A stretch of DNA of 64,000 nucleotides from Phytopythium helicoides (GCA_024867545.1 JANFNE010000001.1:124001-188000); one strand, 5' to 3'. Positions 42,543-53,366 are shown, numbered from the stretch's first letter. Notes: a model not told the origin generated them from the letters alone. Numbers and translations: made by a program.

Positions 42543-42870
42543 ACAGCGGACGTCAATGGGGAGAAGCGCCCACCCGGCAGTATGGGCGGGCGATGGTGCA
42601 TTGGACGCGCTTGCATGGAGACTGGATTTGCTCGTAGGCCCTTGTTTTAGAAGAAGAAGAAAGAGGATATCGATGATCAGCACGGAGGTGTGGAAGTGAT
42701 AGATGGTGCCGAGCATGGTCATGGCTGCATCGCAATTTGCTTGTCAAGCCCAGTAGGTTCGCTTTAATTCAATAAGTTCGCTTAGTTCACAACACATGCG
42801 TCCAAATCGAACCTAAGGGGAAGGTGCGATCTCGTGGAGCCAAAGGGTTCCCACCGACCGACCGAGCACC
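42543..42870. other. Gap between Hsp110 and SmD2
   Basis: No gene or repeat is recognised. It holds the Hsp110 3' UTR and the SmD2 promoter. Confidence 0.4.
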
Positions 42871-43444
42871 ATGGCGAGGTAAGTGGCGCCATCGGACGCG
42901 CGCCGGCGCCGGTGTCGACTCGTTTCGCGCATTTCCAGGCGGCGCGAGGCCTTGCGAGACGCGCGGGCGTCTTCTCGCGCCGGTTGCGCGCCTGGAGACG
43001 CGCTGGCTGCGGAGTTCTGGTCGCTGACGCTCTGGCGGACGTGGATGGCAGCGGCGCGGGCGAGTTCAAGCGTGTGCAGGAGGACGAGGAGGAGTTCCAG
43101 AAGGGCCCCATGTCGGTGCTGCTGCACTCGGTCAAGAACAACTCGCAGGTGCTCATCAACGTGCGCAACAACCACAAGCTGCTGGCGCGCGTCAAGGCCT
43201 TTGACCGCCACTGCAACATGTACGTCTGCGCGTGTCCAGCGTTCGACTGGGAAGGGAACGCGCCATCTGACGAAGCGGAGAGACGTGCAGGGTGCTCGAG
43301 AACGTCAAGGAGATGTGGACCGAGATCCCCAAGTCGGGCAAGGGCAAGAAGGCCGCCAAGCCCGTTAACAAGGACCGCTTCGTGAGCAAGATGTTCCTGC
43401 GCGGCGACTCGGTCATCCTCGTGCTGCGCAACCCGCACGCATGA
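42871..43444 (+). CDS. SNRPD2: Small nuclear ribonucleoprotein SmD2
   Basis: Exons 42871-42878, 43052-43219 and 43291-43444 give 109 residues. Exons 2-3 encode the Sm fold: [38 protein letters not shown] (Sm1) and, after the second intron, [40 protein letters not shown] and LRNPHA (Sm2). These agree closely with SmD2 of animals and plants. SmD2 is part of the seven-membered Sm ring on spliceosomal snRNAs. Exon 1 holds only ATG GCG AG, and the first intron is 173 nt, long for this window. Joining it to the AG at 43051 gives [18 protein letters not shown], a reasonable SmD2 N-terminus. A shorter intron ending at 42941 would not keep the frame. Confidence 0.85.
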
Positions 43445-43603
43445 GCATTTAGCATCGAGACAATCAGCACAGGCGCGTGATAACTACCGGCGCACCGGAT
43501 TAACACAACCCGCGCATTTGTATTGCATATTGTTGACGATCACAGCTCCAGCCTCCCTCAAGTCTTACCGCACGCATGCGCTAACTGACTCAAAATAGCT
43601 GTC

Positions 43604-43650
43604 GCCACCACATGGGAACCAGGTTCCCAGCAATGAACTGCGCTGGTGGC
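43604..43650. repeat. Nested inverted repeat between SmD2 and the F-box gene
   Basis: An inner palindrome, GGGAACC-A-GGTTCCC (43614-43628), lies within an outer inverted repeat, GCCACCA (43604-43610) with TGGTGGC (43644-43650). It sits about 90 bp before the F-box start codon. The role is unknown; a protein-binding site or RNA hairpin in the 5' UTR is possible. Confidence 0.7.
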
Positions 43651-43738
43651 ATGGAGCAGACTCGAATCCATCCCCCCGACCTGCTTATGCCGCTCTCCTC
43701 CCTCTTTTGCCTGCCACTGTAGAAAATCCCCCGGATCC

Positions 43739-44669
43739 ATGCTCAACTTGGTCCCGTCCGCGCTGCTGGAGCACGTTTGCTCTTTCCTGGACGCTTCTGC
43801 CCTTGGCTGCCTTGAGCTCGCTTCCAACCGTGAGACCTGCAACCTCATACAGCGATCTCCATCGTGGCCAACGCTCGTGGCAAAACGCTTTGGACTCACC
43901 GATCTCCCGAAATTCGCAGTTGGTGACGACAGCAAGCCTGCACTCGTGCGATGGAAGGTTGTGTTTGCCTCCGCTCAGCAAGACGCAAAAGCGCTCAAAA
44001 CTGTTGCATTGGAAGCTGACGCCCTCGCTGCTTGCAATAATCTGTCCTCAACGGAACCATTTAAGTTGCGACCGCGTGAAGCTCACATTCGCCGAGAAAT
44101 CCAGCTCATGCAGGCGCTGCGGAAGTTCCCGACGAGTGACGCTATTCTTTCGGTGTACGCCCGCGAGCTTGTCAAGTCAGACTGGAAGTCGCGGATTTCA
44201 AAGGCAAGCGCCTCAAAGAATAGCCGGGGACTGTCAGGACTCATTGCGCCACCAGTGGCACCAGCTTCCCCTCGCTACGCGCTGCCATTTGTGGCTTCAA
44301 GCCGTCGAGGATGCTAGCCTGTCGGATGCATTCTACGCAAACACAAGTACAGTAGAAGTGCAAGGGTCTCAAACAACAATATACTTTTTCCTTCGAAGCA
44401 TACATGATGATGATGGAGGTGTGATGATTGAGGCGGAGGGTGGAGATGCCACAGGAGGCGACTGGTGCTACCTCAGCACAGACACGGAATTGATCGCTAC
44501 GACCGCGTCGCATCCTCCTCTCATGGAATCACCACCTCCCAGCATGTTATACGTCGCTAGATTCGCTTCTCCTTTGGCGAAACGCGGCTCAAGTAGTTCC
44601 CACACAGACAACGTCGCGCTTCCTCTTCAAACGGATGAAGACGGAGAAAGCGATGCGTTGGGCGGCTGA
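43739..44669 (+). CDS. F-box-like protein
   Basis: From the ATG at 43739 the first residues (LNLVPSALLEHVCSFLDAS, then LELASN... WPTLVAKRF) have the pattern of an F-box, the motif that binds SKP1 in SCF ubiquitin ligases. The 5' frame would stop at 44317, while a second open frame continues to 44669. A GT-AG intron at 44153-44237 (85 nt) joins the two in frame, giving 281 residues; other sites are possible. The C-terminal half (IYFFLRSIHDDDGGVMIE, WCYLST) is not recognised and may be the substrate-binding part. The last 43 bp overlap the coding end of the kinase gene on the other strand. Confidence 0.65.
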
Positions 44670-47600
44670 AGCAGCTTCTTCGTAGGGGATGACGCCAAGT
44701 CGATCTCGCCCGTCGGAGCCCCAGTTGCATCAGCGGGGCTGACTATTAAAGATGCAGCTCCATCCTCAATGACCTCGTCTGCCTCCAGTGCTGCGTCTTC
44801 AAGACCACTATCCACACCTGGAGACAATGCCCCCAAGTCATCTTTACCTAGGTCGGCCTCATCCAGCGACACGCTGTGAATGCCGCTCGTACCGATAGCT
44901 TCCAGCTCGGCGTCCATGGCTTCGGCGGCTGACAATTCGGCCTCAACTGCAGGAGTAGGAGAGCTGGAGACGTGGTTGCTCTCAGCACTTGCGTCAGCTT
45001 CGCTACCAGCAGAAGGCTGCGGCGACGGGAGTGGCTCTTCCGTCAGAGGCACATCTACTGGAGACGTAGCTTCCGACTCACGATTGTTCAGAATCACCTC
45101 AGTTGGCAGGGATGACATTGTGGATGCCTCCACGACCGGTGCATCTGATGACCCTGACACCGTCGGCAGTGTTGACGGAGACAAAAGCACAACAGGAGCA
45201 GGCGGAGCTGCAGCGCTTGCGGTTGGAACTGCGGTTGGCGGATCCGATGTCAAGCTGTTCGGGGGGAGCAGCACCACTGGCGCTGGGCGCGCTTCAACTG
45301 ATGCGGCAACCGGCACAGCAGTAGCAGTCGGGATCGGGTGAATAGGAGCTGCAACCGCGGCTGGAGCCGGTCGCTCCGACGGCAAACTCGAAACTAGGGG
45401 GGCGGCATTGACCGTAGTGGCATCCGAGTTTGTCCGGCTACTAGTTGTCGATGTCGTCCGGATGATGCCGTTGCCGCTATTTCCCCATCGTCGGCTGCTG
45501 CTGCTGCTGCTAACAGGAGCTGGAGCTTCTGCAGAGACTGGAACCACACCAGCATCAGGGTGGAAGTGGCAGACGTCCTCGAAAATAAGCTCCTGCAGCT
45601 TTTGCTTCGTCAACTCCGTGTTCTCGAAGGCAAAGTCGAATGGAGTTGGGCAAGTCCGCTCAAGTGACGTGTCACGCACAAGGCTCAGGTAAGGATGTTC
45701 AAGTGCGTCGGCAACTGAAATACGCTTTCGGGGATCAAAGACCAGCATCTTCTCCAGTAAATCGAGGCATGCCGGGGTTGCGCGAGGGTATACAGACGCA
45801 AGCGGCACCTTCGGCTTCTTTGGCTGTCGCAAAATGAAGCGCTTCGCCTTGGGATTCGTGATGAAGTCGAGCGAGTCTTCCGAAGGCGATCCAATCACAT
45901 CCATGATGATCTTGAGCTGATGCAAGTAGTCATGACCCGGGAAGAGAGGGCGGCGGCCCAGCATCTCGGCCAAGATGCAACCGATAGCCCACACATCCAT
46001 CTGCTTGTCGTACTTGGACGAGAGCAGCAGTTCAGGAGCGCGGTACCAGCGGGTCACAACGTACTCGGTCAGTCCCGAGTCCAGTCCATGAACGCCACGC
46101 GCCAAGCCAAAGTCGCAAAGCTTGAGATCACAGTCCGAGTTGACCAGAATGTTGGAGGGCTTCAGGTCGCGATGCAGAACTTGAGCCGAGTGAACGTAAT
46201 GGACGGCGAGCAGCATCTGATAGAGAAAGTACTGGATATGGTCGTCACTGATGGACTGGTTCGAGTGGATCACGCGATGCAGATCCGTCTCCATCAGATC
46301 TGTAACAATGTACACGTCGTTGAACTCCTGGAGAGACGGCGGACGAATCAGGTCGATCAGGTTGACCAGGTTCGGGTGGTTCAGGTGACGCATCAAGCGG
46401 ATCTCGCGCAAAATGCGTTTAGCATCGATGAGGTCGTTGAACGCGTTCGGGATGTTCTTGATCGCGAGTGCTTGACCTGTTTCCGTGTCGCTAGCAGCGA
46501 TCACGCAGCCATATGCGCCTTGACCAACCGCCTTGATCATCTGATAGCGCTTCGGAACATCAAACGTCGTGTTTCCTACGCGGAATTGGTGGTTGTCCCG
46601 CTTTGTGTCCCGGAAGGAATAGCCGCGCGGTAACCGCGCCGGTATCCGTTGGCTTCCTGTGGATAACGCTGTCGATGACACTGACCCAGAAGCTGCGGAT
46701 ACCGTATCAGCATGCCCATTGACCGCCTCAGAGGAACCAAAGTCTGAAGTAGCTGAAACAAAGCCATTGGCGCCAGATACAGCGCTTGCAGTGCCGTTTC
46801 TGTGAGTTGCACCATTCAGATGCTTGTCGATGGCTTCGAAGTTGATGCTAACCTGGACACGACCACAGGTGAACTTGGTCTCGTGCGCAGAAAGAAGCGT
46901 GTACCACTGCGGAACAGCACCCCGTGCAATGTCCGTGTGCATCACGCTCTCCCGGACAGTCCGAGAAGAGCTCGCTAGCGCCAAGAATGGCGCAAGATTT
47001 ACCTTCGCGACACCAATAATCTCCTCAATAGGCTGGGCAGCAGAGGTGTCATCAGAGCCAGCAGGAGGCTCCGAAGGACGCACGCGCCAAGCTTCAATCA
47101 GCATAAAGCACGGCTTGCCACGAGTAAGTCCAGCGAACGGGATTTCATGAGACGAGTGCCACGAGGGGTCGAACGGCTGCTGGCGCGCAGGCTGTTCACT
47201 GGCAGGGTGGGTACGAGCCAAACAGCCCGTTGAGGACGAAGGTGCGTACACGTTGGTCTTGCCGTCCGTGATCAGCCGCAAACCGATGAACACGCCGTAG
47301 TTGCTGACGTCATTTGCTCTGCTGTCGGACTCTTCAGCGCTCTGTGCCTCGTCCGCAAACGATCCACGCTCGCCTTCTTCGTCGTCTTCCTCGTCATCAT
47401 TATCATCGGTGTTGTCGTCGTCGTGGTCGTCGCTGCTTCGTTCGTCACCGCTTTGGTTTTTCCGGTTTGAGATCTGCTCTCCGCGGAAAACCACCACTCG
47501 GAGTGTACCCGCCGGATGATCGCCGCTGGGGCCGTTACCATTCGAGGCAGACGAGTAGAAGCTGTTGCTACTGACTGCAGCCATCGTCGGAAGAGACAGG

Positions 47601-48691
47601 CTCGAGGTCGCGTTGCAACCAAACACAGCGGAAGCTGCAACGGGATCGGCAGTAATCGTCAAACTTTTGACACGACCATCGGGAGCAAATTCGATCGTGT
47701 GTTGCCACTGCTGCGTGAACGTGCGGCCGTTGTCGCGGTTCTTCATGGTCTCGCGGCCAGCAACGACCGCCGTCGATCCAGCTGTCGCCTGCGCAATGTC
47801 GGTGACGAGGAATGCCGTGAACTCAACTGTCTCATACAGGATTGAGAAGAAGTGCAACACGCCGTCGAGCCCGTGATATTCTCCCCAGAACGGCACGGTC
47901 GGCGCGTAGTTGGATGTGAGCACGACATCGCGCGAGAGCTTGGGGAAGAATTGCGGCGAAGACGAGTGCGAGATCAGCAGCTGGCGGAAGGCGTAGTAGA
48001 AGCTGCGCAGATCGACCTGCGTCGTCACGGCGGTCATTGGTGGCGAGAGGGACGACACCGAGGAAGAGCCCATGTCGGCGTTGTCCCCAGCAGTCGACGG
48101 GTTCCCGCTTGCCGACATGGACATGGAGCGAGATGAGGTGTGGGCGCGCGAGGAGCCGCCATTGTCGTGGTCGTCGATCGCGGCCTGCATCATCTCGACC
48201 CACATATCCTTCTCCAGCTCGGTGGTGCAGCACAGGTGGAAGCACTTGTGTCCCTTGGTCTCGATGAGGAAGCCGTGCGCCTTGCCGTAGTTCTCAGGGC
48301 GCACCTTGGTGAGCTGCATTCGTCCGCGCAGGTTGCGACCGCTGCGCGCCTCGTCCTTGGAGTTGTAGTACGTGAGCGCTGCTCCGTCCAGGATGAGGTA
48401 GCGCTCCTCCCAGCGCGGCAGCCAGTCGCCCTTCTTGCGCACGTAGCCCTCCCAGTGGACCTCGTGGTGCGGGGCCGCGCTCGAGGATCCGAGCGCCGTG
48501 GACGCCGCCGAGGCCGTGCCGGGGTCTACGGCCGACAGCAGGTCCTCTGGCGCCGCCTGGCCGTTGAGTCGGTGGCCGTTGCTGCGCGGGGCTGAGGCCG
48601 TCGCCGGGTTGGCCAGCGCGCCAAGCAGCAGGTCGCGGCCCTGGGCCGGCAGCGCCGCGGACGGCACGGTGCCTTCGCGCTCTCCCGGCAT
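44627..48691 (-). CDS. MAP kinase fused to PH, NTF2-like and C2-like domains
   Basis: The frame is open to 49036 but its first ATG is at 48691, giving 1354 residues in one exon. In order: a PH domain (about 80-172, HWEGYVRKKGDWLPRWEERY to MWVEMMQAA); an NTF2/SnoaL-like domain (about 225-350); a C2-like domain (about 395-622) split by an acidic insert (DDHDDDNTDDNDDEEDDEE); a complete MAP kinase domain (about 714-1040) with GQGAYGCV, HRDLKPSN, DFG, activation loop TEY and TRWYRAPE; and a ~310-residue Ser/Pro/Ala-rich tail. TEY marks an ERK-type MAPK. PH and C2 suggest phosphoinositide- or calcium-linked membrane recruitment. A TATA box 270 bp upstream of the ATG supports this start. Confidence 0.92.
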   Translation of the reverse strand: MPGEREGTVPSAALPAQGRDLLLGALANPATASAPRSNGHRLNGQAAPEDLLSAVDPGTASAASTALGSSSAAPHHEVHWEGYVRKKGDWLPRWEERYLILDGAALTYYNSKDEARSGRNLRGRMQLTKVRPENYGKAHGFLIETKGHKCFHLCCTTELEKDMWVEMMQAAIDDHDNGGSSRAHTSSRSMSMSASGNPSTAGDNADMGSSSVSSLSPPMTAVTTQVDLRSFYYAFRQLLISHSSSPQFFPKLSRDVVLTSNYAPTVPFWGEYHGLDGVLHFFSILYETVEFTAFLVTDIAQATAGSTAVVAGRETMKNRDNGRTFTQQWQHTIEFAPDGRVKSLTITADPVAASAVFGCNATSSLSLPTMAAVSSNSFYSSASNGNGPSGDHPAGTLRVVVFRGEQISNRKNQSGDERSSDDHDDDNTDDNDDEEDDEEGERGSFADEAQSAEESDSRANDVSNYGVFIGLRLITDGKTNVYAPSSSTGCLARTHPASEQPARQQPFDPSWHSSHEIPFAGLTRGKPCFMLIEAWRVRPSEPPAGSDDTSAAQPIEEIIGVAKVNLAPFLALASSSRTVRESVMHTDIARGAVPQWYTLLSAHETKFTCGRVQVSINFEAIDKHLNGATHRNGTASAVSGANGFVSATSDFGSSEAVNGHADTVSAASGSVSSTALSTGSQRIPARLPRGYSFRDTKRDNHQFRVGNTTFDVPKRYQMIKAVGQGAYGCVIAASDTETGQALAIKNIPNAFNDLIDAKRILREIRLMRHLNHPNLVNLIDLIRPPSLQEFNDVYIVTDLMETDLHRVIHSNQSISDDHIQYFLYQMLLAVHYVHSAQVLHRDLKPSNILVNSDCDLKLCDFGLARGVHGLDSGLTEYVVTRWYRAPELLLSSKYDKQMDVWAIGCILAEMLGRRPLFPGHDYLHQLKIIMDVIGSPSEDSLDFITNPKAKRFILRQPKKPKVPLASVYPRATPACLDLLEKMLVFDPRKRISVADALEHPYLSLVRDTSLERTCPTPFDFAFENTELTKQKLQELIFEDVCHFHPDAGVVPVSAEAPAPVSSSSSSRRWGNSGNGIIRTTSTTSSRTNSDATTVNAAPLVSSLPSERPAPAAVAAPIHPIPTATAVPVAASVEARPAPVVLLPPNSLTSDPPTAVPTASAAAPPAPVVLLSPSTLPTVSGSSDAPVVEASTMSSLPTEVILNNRESEATSPVDVPLTEEPLPSPQPSAGSEADASAESNHVSSSPTPAVEAELSAAEAMDAELEAIGTSGIHSVSLDEADLGKDDLGALSPGVDSGLEDAALEADEVIEDGAASLIVSPADATGAPTGEIDLASSPTKKLLQPPNASLSPSSSV

Positions 48692-48957
48692 GCTCTCGGG
48701 TTTCCCTTTTGCGGATAAGGAGACAGGCCGCGCCTGACTCTCGGGGCCGCGCGTGCGGACGAAGCGGCCGCCGCTGGTGCTCACTCGCGCGCTCGCGTCC
48801 GACGGGCGCTGCGCAGGCTTGCGGGGCGAGGAAGAGGCCGGCGCGACGGACGGACTGACTCGCGGATCGGCCGATCGCTCTCTCGGTCCGGGCGACGGTG
48901 CGAGCGGGGCGAGCGAAGCGGGGCGTTGTAACCTTTGCCCCCTCGTTTCTCCGTCGC

Positions 48958-48964
48958 TTTTATA
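48958..48964 (-). promoter_or_regulatory. TATA box of the PH-C2-MAPK gene
   Basis: On the reverse strand the sequence reads CCCCCTATAAAAGCG, a consensus TATA box, about 267 bp upstream of the ATG at 48691. It would place the transcript start near 48930, so the open frame above 48691 is mostly untranslated leader. Confidence 0.6.
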
Positions 48965-49014
48965 GGGGGAAAGGGCCCGCCGCGACGTCGCAACAACGGG
49001 CGATCGCGCGTGGT

Positions 49015-49038
49015 GATTGGTCGAAAAGAAGACCAATC
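49015..49038. promoter_or_regulatory. Inverted CCAAT pair in a divergent promoter
   Basis: GATTGGTC (49015-49022) and GACCAATC (49031-49038) form a perfect 8-bp inverted repeat with an 8-bp centre. It lies between the reverse-strand MAPK gene and the forward gene starting at 49158, so it may regulate both. Confidence 0.6.
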
Positions 49039-49157
49039 GCCGCTCGATCTATTCCGGGCGCCGCCAAGTTGAAGCCGCATACAAACGCCGAGTCAGCGGG
49101 TTTCGCGGCGGCGACCGCATTGAGGTTTGTTTCCCTGGCCGAGAAAGGACGCCGACG

Positions 49158-52100
49158 ATGCAGCGGGACCTGCTGCGACTGGAGCTGCCCGACGCCGACG
49201 CGGACGCCGACGGCGCGTTCGACGCGCTGGTGGCCGCCAACCAGCGCTGGCTCGGCCACTTCGCGCGGCTGCACCCGTCGTTCGGCGTCGAGGCCGCCAT
49301 GCTCGAGCGCAACAGCCTCTGGATGAACACCTTCTTCCAGAAGAGCCGCGTCGTCACACCGCCTGCGTCCGCCGCCGGTGCGGTTCGTTTTTGCTTTGCG
49401 ATCGACGATGGACAGCTGCATGAATTGACTGCACGTGCGGAGCCGCAGCCGACGCGCTGCTCAAGAAGCACAAGCAGGTCGTCCTGGAGCGCCTGCGCGC
49501 GAGCTCACTGCCCCACGCAGAGTCAGAGTTCTCTACAATCACGGTGGATCCCATGGCCGCATTGATGTATGCGGCGTCGGTCGACCGCTGTCCGGAGGCT
49601 CACTTGGTGCGCGTCGTGTCGAAAATGCCGTTGACTTGTTGCTCACGTAGCCATTTTTCTGTGCGCAGGACTATTTTCTCGCGGAGGCGCATGAGCTGCT
49701 GCAGTGCGCCGCAATCCGAGCAGATGCCAATCGGTGTGGATTCGCAGGCTGCATCTTCCGCTTTTTGTCGCAGTACGGAGAACCGGAAAAACGAGTATGT
49801 GAGCAGCCAGCCCATGTCGAGGTCTTGCAACTCCTGGGCAAACAGTGACTTACCAAACATATCGATGTGTACCGTAGATTCTCTGTCTCCGTATGCTCGT
49901 GCTTCTGGCCCAAGATGACCACTCCGCAACGGTTCGCGCTTGCCAAATAGCGACTCAAGGGCGTCCTTGGAAGCCAAACATGTTCATTCTGTCGCTTCAA
50001 AAGCGGCATCCCGATAACGAAGTCGTACGAGAGCTTGCGACCGATCTTTTGCAGTGGTTCTCTATCGACATGCCGATAGAATCCCCGATACAACTTGACA
50101 AACTATCCCCTACTCGGAGTCCGAGTGACTTTGGCCAGCCGCGAGCTCGAACGGCAGATGCTGCGTTTTCACCACGCTCACCACAAAAAGACAATGCACT
50201 AATGCTCCCGGAGCTTGTCAAACGACCTGACGACGGGTATCGGAATGGGTCGCAGCGACCTCCATTTTCGCCGACAACAACTATATCGGCCTTGTACATG
50301 GAGGCACCGTCGCCGTACAGCCCGAATCGCCTTCCGATCACCAGACCGCCTACCTCGCCAGCGGAACAAAACAGGCGAGCAGTGATTTACAGCACCCCAA
50401 AGCTAGATGCAGTGGAGGGCGAACGTCGCCGTCGATGCAAAACACCGTACATGAACGAAGAAAAGGAGTTAGATAGTGGTGGTGTCCACAACGGCGGATT
50501 CGATTCTCTCCCTGGGTCACCTTTACCGAGCCCCGAGGCTGGAAGCAGCCCGAAGAAGAAGATAGTCGTCTCCGACAAGTACTCGTGGAACCCAGAGTGC
50601 ATCAATTCGGTTAGTGGCTTTGAATGGTGGTGGCGGTCACTCCCGCAAAACCACTCTAGTCTAGAGCCAACCCAGAAACTAAAAGCAGTCACCAAGGCTG
50701 CAGTGCGGATGCACACGCGAGGTGAACTCCAAAAGGCGATCGAGCTGTACGAGCTTGCACTGTCATCAGACATAAACTCGGAGGTCGAGTTTCGTCTTCG
50801 AATCAACCTCGCTTGTGCCTTTGAGGCTGCTCATGACCTGCCAAGCAGCGTCGAGCAGTTTCGACGGGCTATGCATCTGAATCCTGACGATGCGTACGCC
50901 AAGTATAAGCTCGGTGATGTGCTTGTAGCGAGTGCAAACTTCGATGAAGCCCGCCGACTCTACGAGTCTATTCTCAATATCTACCCTCAAGCAGCAGACG
51001 CTCTATCTGCATTAGAGCGAGCGGAGAAAGCCCAGCAAGAGAAAGAGCAGGCAGAGCGCGCTGCGATCGCTGCTGCAAAAGCACGGCGGGCTAAAGACTT
51101 GGAAGAGAAGCTAACTGAAGCAAAGGTGGATACTACTCCGACGCCACCGTCATCGAAGAGTGGAAAAAAAGCACCCGCACCGCGGGCAGCCTCGACTCGA
51201 GCGCAGAAGTTATCCGAGCAGAGCCTAGAAGCACCGACATCGACAGTGTTTGTCGGGACAGACGCCCCAAACACCGAGGGTCTTGAGCCACTTGGTGAGA
51301 TCTTAGCTCTGAGGTGTCGGGAAGCTCGTGTCAACTTGACGGGGTGCTTCGCACGGATGGATACACGAAAGCGAGGGGTAATTCGGCGTGAAACTTTTAC
51401 GGCCCTGATCCAGATTTTGTGCGGAGTTGACCTTGCGGAACTTTCAGTCGATACCCTACGGGTGGAGCTCGGCATTTCACCTGATGACTGGGACAAAAGC
51501 GATTGTCATCAAGTGCTGTTTCGCTACAGCAACTTTTTGAGCGGACATTTATCCTATCTCGAGGGATTGCCGAGCTCGATATCCGAGGACGAAGTTGAGC
51601 GCGTGAGAAAGGAGGTAGATGCACTCGTCTCCGATGAAGTTGAGTTTAATCCTGCAGCAGTCAACTTGGTTGTAAAGGAAGAGATTCCGGCAGCATCAAT
51701 AGAGCAGGGCGGACCAAGCGAGTCAGACGTCGAATCAATGGAGGCCAACCCAGCGGAAATTCCTGAGAGGAGTTTAGAGGAGCAGGAAGAATCCAAACCA
51801 CCTTGCACGGAACGATCGAACCACATCAGTGAAAGCACCGCTCAGGCGCATCCCCCAGCGACCAATTCGACACCTCGACTTTTGACACTTGACGGGCGAT
51901 CACCTTCGGGGACGTCTCTTGTTGACCCCGTCTACTCGGAGCGTAGTGTTTTCGACACGATCGTTGACGGCTACACCAGCCTTAGCCCCCGCATGGACGA
52001 CAAACGCGAGAAATTACGGGAGGCTCAGATTCTGAAGGCTGAGAAGGCGCGTGTGCTCGCCAGGAAGCACATGCACTGCCTCAAATCGCTGCGAGACATT

Positions 52101-52523
52101 GCCATCCGCGCTCGCAAGCATCTCCGAACTCGCCGCCTTGCACGAGCGTTTTTGATTCAAGTTGCGCACGATGCACAGCAGTTGATTCTCGATCGCCACC
52201 ATCACGCGCAGGTAGCTGCTGCGTGTGCTGCGGTCGTAGACGCAGTCGCAGGAAGTGCAAGTGGCGTCGGAGTTGCTCTTGGCGGAAACGCTAGCGATAG
52301 CAGCACGAGTGCCGTTGGAGTTGACAAGTCGCCGTGCGCACTGGCAGCCATCAGCGTGCAGCCAGCCTCATTTGCAGCCCAAGTGTACGAGGACGCGGTC
52401 AGCGCTGCGCTGGCCCGCATCCTGAGCTCAAATGACGTCGAGCAGCTGCAGTCGCTCGCTCGGCGGTACGCCGCCGACTACTGCCGCGTGTCGGCGGAGC
52501 TCTTCGACCAGCAGCGGCAGTAG
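49158..52523 (+). CDS. Large helical-repeat/TPR protein with a possible EF-hand-like region
   Basis: Four exons join in frame: 49158-49377, 49449-49606, 49669-49794 and 49878-52523 (introns 62-83 nt), giving 1049 residues. Exons 1-3 and early exon 4 form a helical, armadillo-like region (YFLAEAHELLQ, RILCLRMLVLLAQDDHSATV, NEVVRELATDLLQWF). A Ser/Pro-rich linker follows, then TPR repeats at about 500-620 (AIELYELALSSDINSEVEFR, AMHLNPDDAYAKYKLGDVLV), a charged coiled coil, and a segment resembling degenerate EF-hands (GCFARMDTRKRGVIRRETF). The C-terminal region is helical. I cannot name the family. The big exon alone also starts with an ATG at 49893, but splicing in the upstream exons makes a continuous helical fold. 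Confidence 0.75.
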
Positions 52524-53366
52524 CCGCCGCCCACGCTGCGTGATGCAGCAGCGAGCGAGCAGGAGCCGCACGTGACGTCACCGCGCTCTGTTTCTTTTCT
52601 CCCCCGGCCACGAGCGCCGGCTCTCGCGAAGCAGCCCGCCGCCCGACGACAAGCGGCGATTGCTGTTTGCGCACTCGGCGGCGATGGCTGGCGGCGAGCA
52701 GCGCTGAAGCGGCCACTCATCTCGTCTCCCGGCGGTGCGGCGACCGCGATCCGGGGCTGCTGACGCGTCTCACGTGGCACTCGCGAATTCAAATGGCGCA
52801 AAATCGTGGCGCACAATCGACTATTGATAGCTCCGACCTGTAGAATCGTATACTATCCAAAGTTTCACCGCATATCTAACGCGTCCACCGGCGGCTCTCG
52901 AAGGCTCCGAGGCTGTGGTCATGGATTGCGAAGCGCTTTGAAACCATAGGAGGCAGAAGACAGGCCTCCCAATCTCTTTGAAGACGTGCGCGCTCCGGCT
53001 TAACACTGCGACTTGGAGTGGCGAACGTGGTGGTGCCTTCCTGAGCAGGATCGGATCGATTCATTTTTGGCCAATGAGGATCCACGTACCAATTAAACCG
53101 GAACATGCGTTCTCGCCAAAAGCTGCCTATATTGGGTGTTTGGCCATCCACCCATTCCGCTTCAATCGGTTCCTTGCCGCCCACGCTCGCGGGACAAAGC
53201 CCCACTTGATCCGGGCCGCGGCAGTTGCAGTTGGCGGAGGGATGACCCGCCCATACTTTCTTCGAGTCACCGCAGGCGCCGATCGCGCATACCCGTGGCC
53301 GCTCCATCTCCCCCCTCCCCTGTCGTAGTCGCCAATCTTCCCGCTCCCCCCTCCCCTCGCGACGTC
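52524..53366. other. Gap upstream of the first mitochondrial carrier
   Basis: No gene is recognised on either strand. The open frames are antisense or non-ATG frames of GC-rich DNA. A CCAAT box at 53071-53075 follows TCATTTTTGG and may belong to the carrier promoter, although it lies about 290 bp before the start codon. Confidence 0.45.

Noticed and set aside
43739..44317. F-box gene ending at the 44317 stop without a second exon
   Set aside because: A second open frame with protein-like content continues to 44669 and a standard-length GT-AG intron joins them in frame. The unspliced version stays possible but is less likely.
48692..49036. N-terminal extension of the MAPK fusion
   Set aside because: The frame is open for 115 more codons but has no ATG, and a TATA box lies inside it at 48958-48964, so it is more likely leader and promoter.
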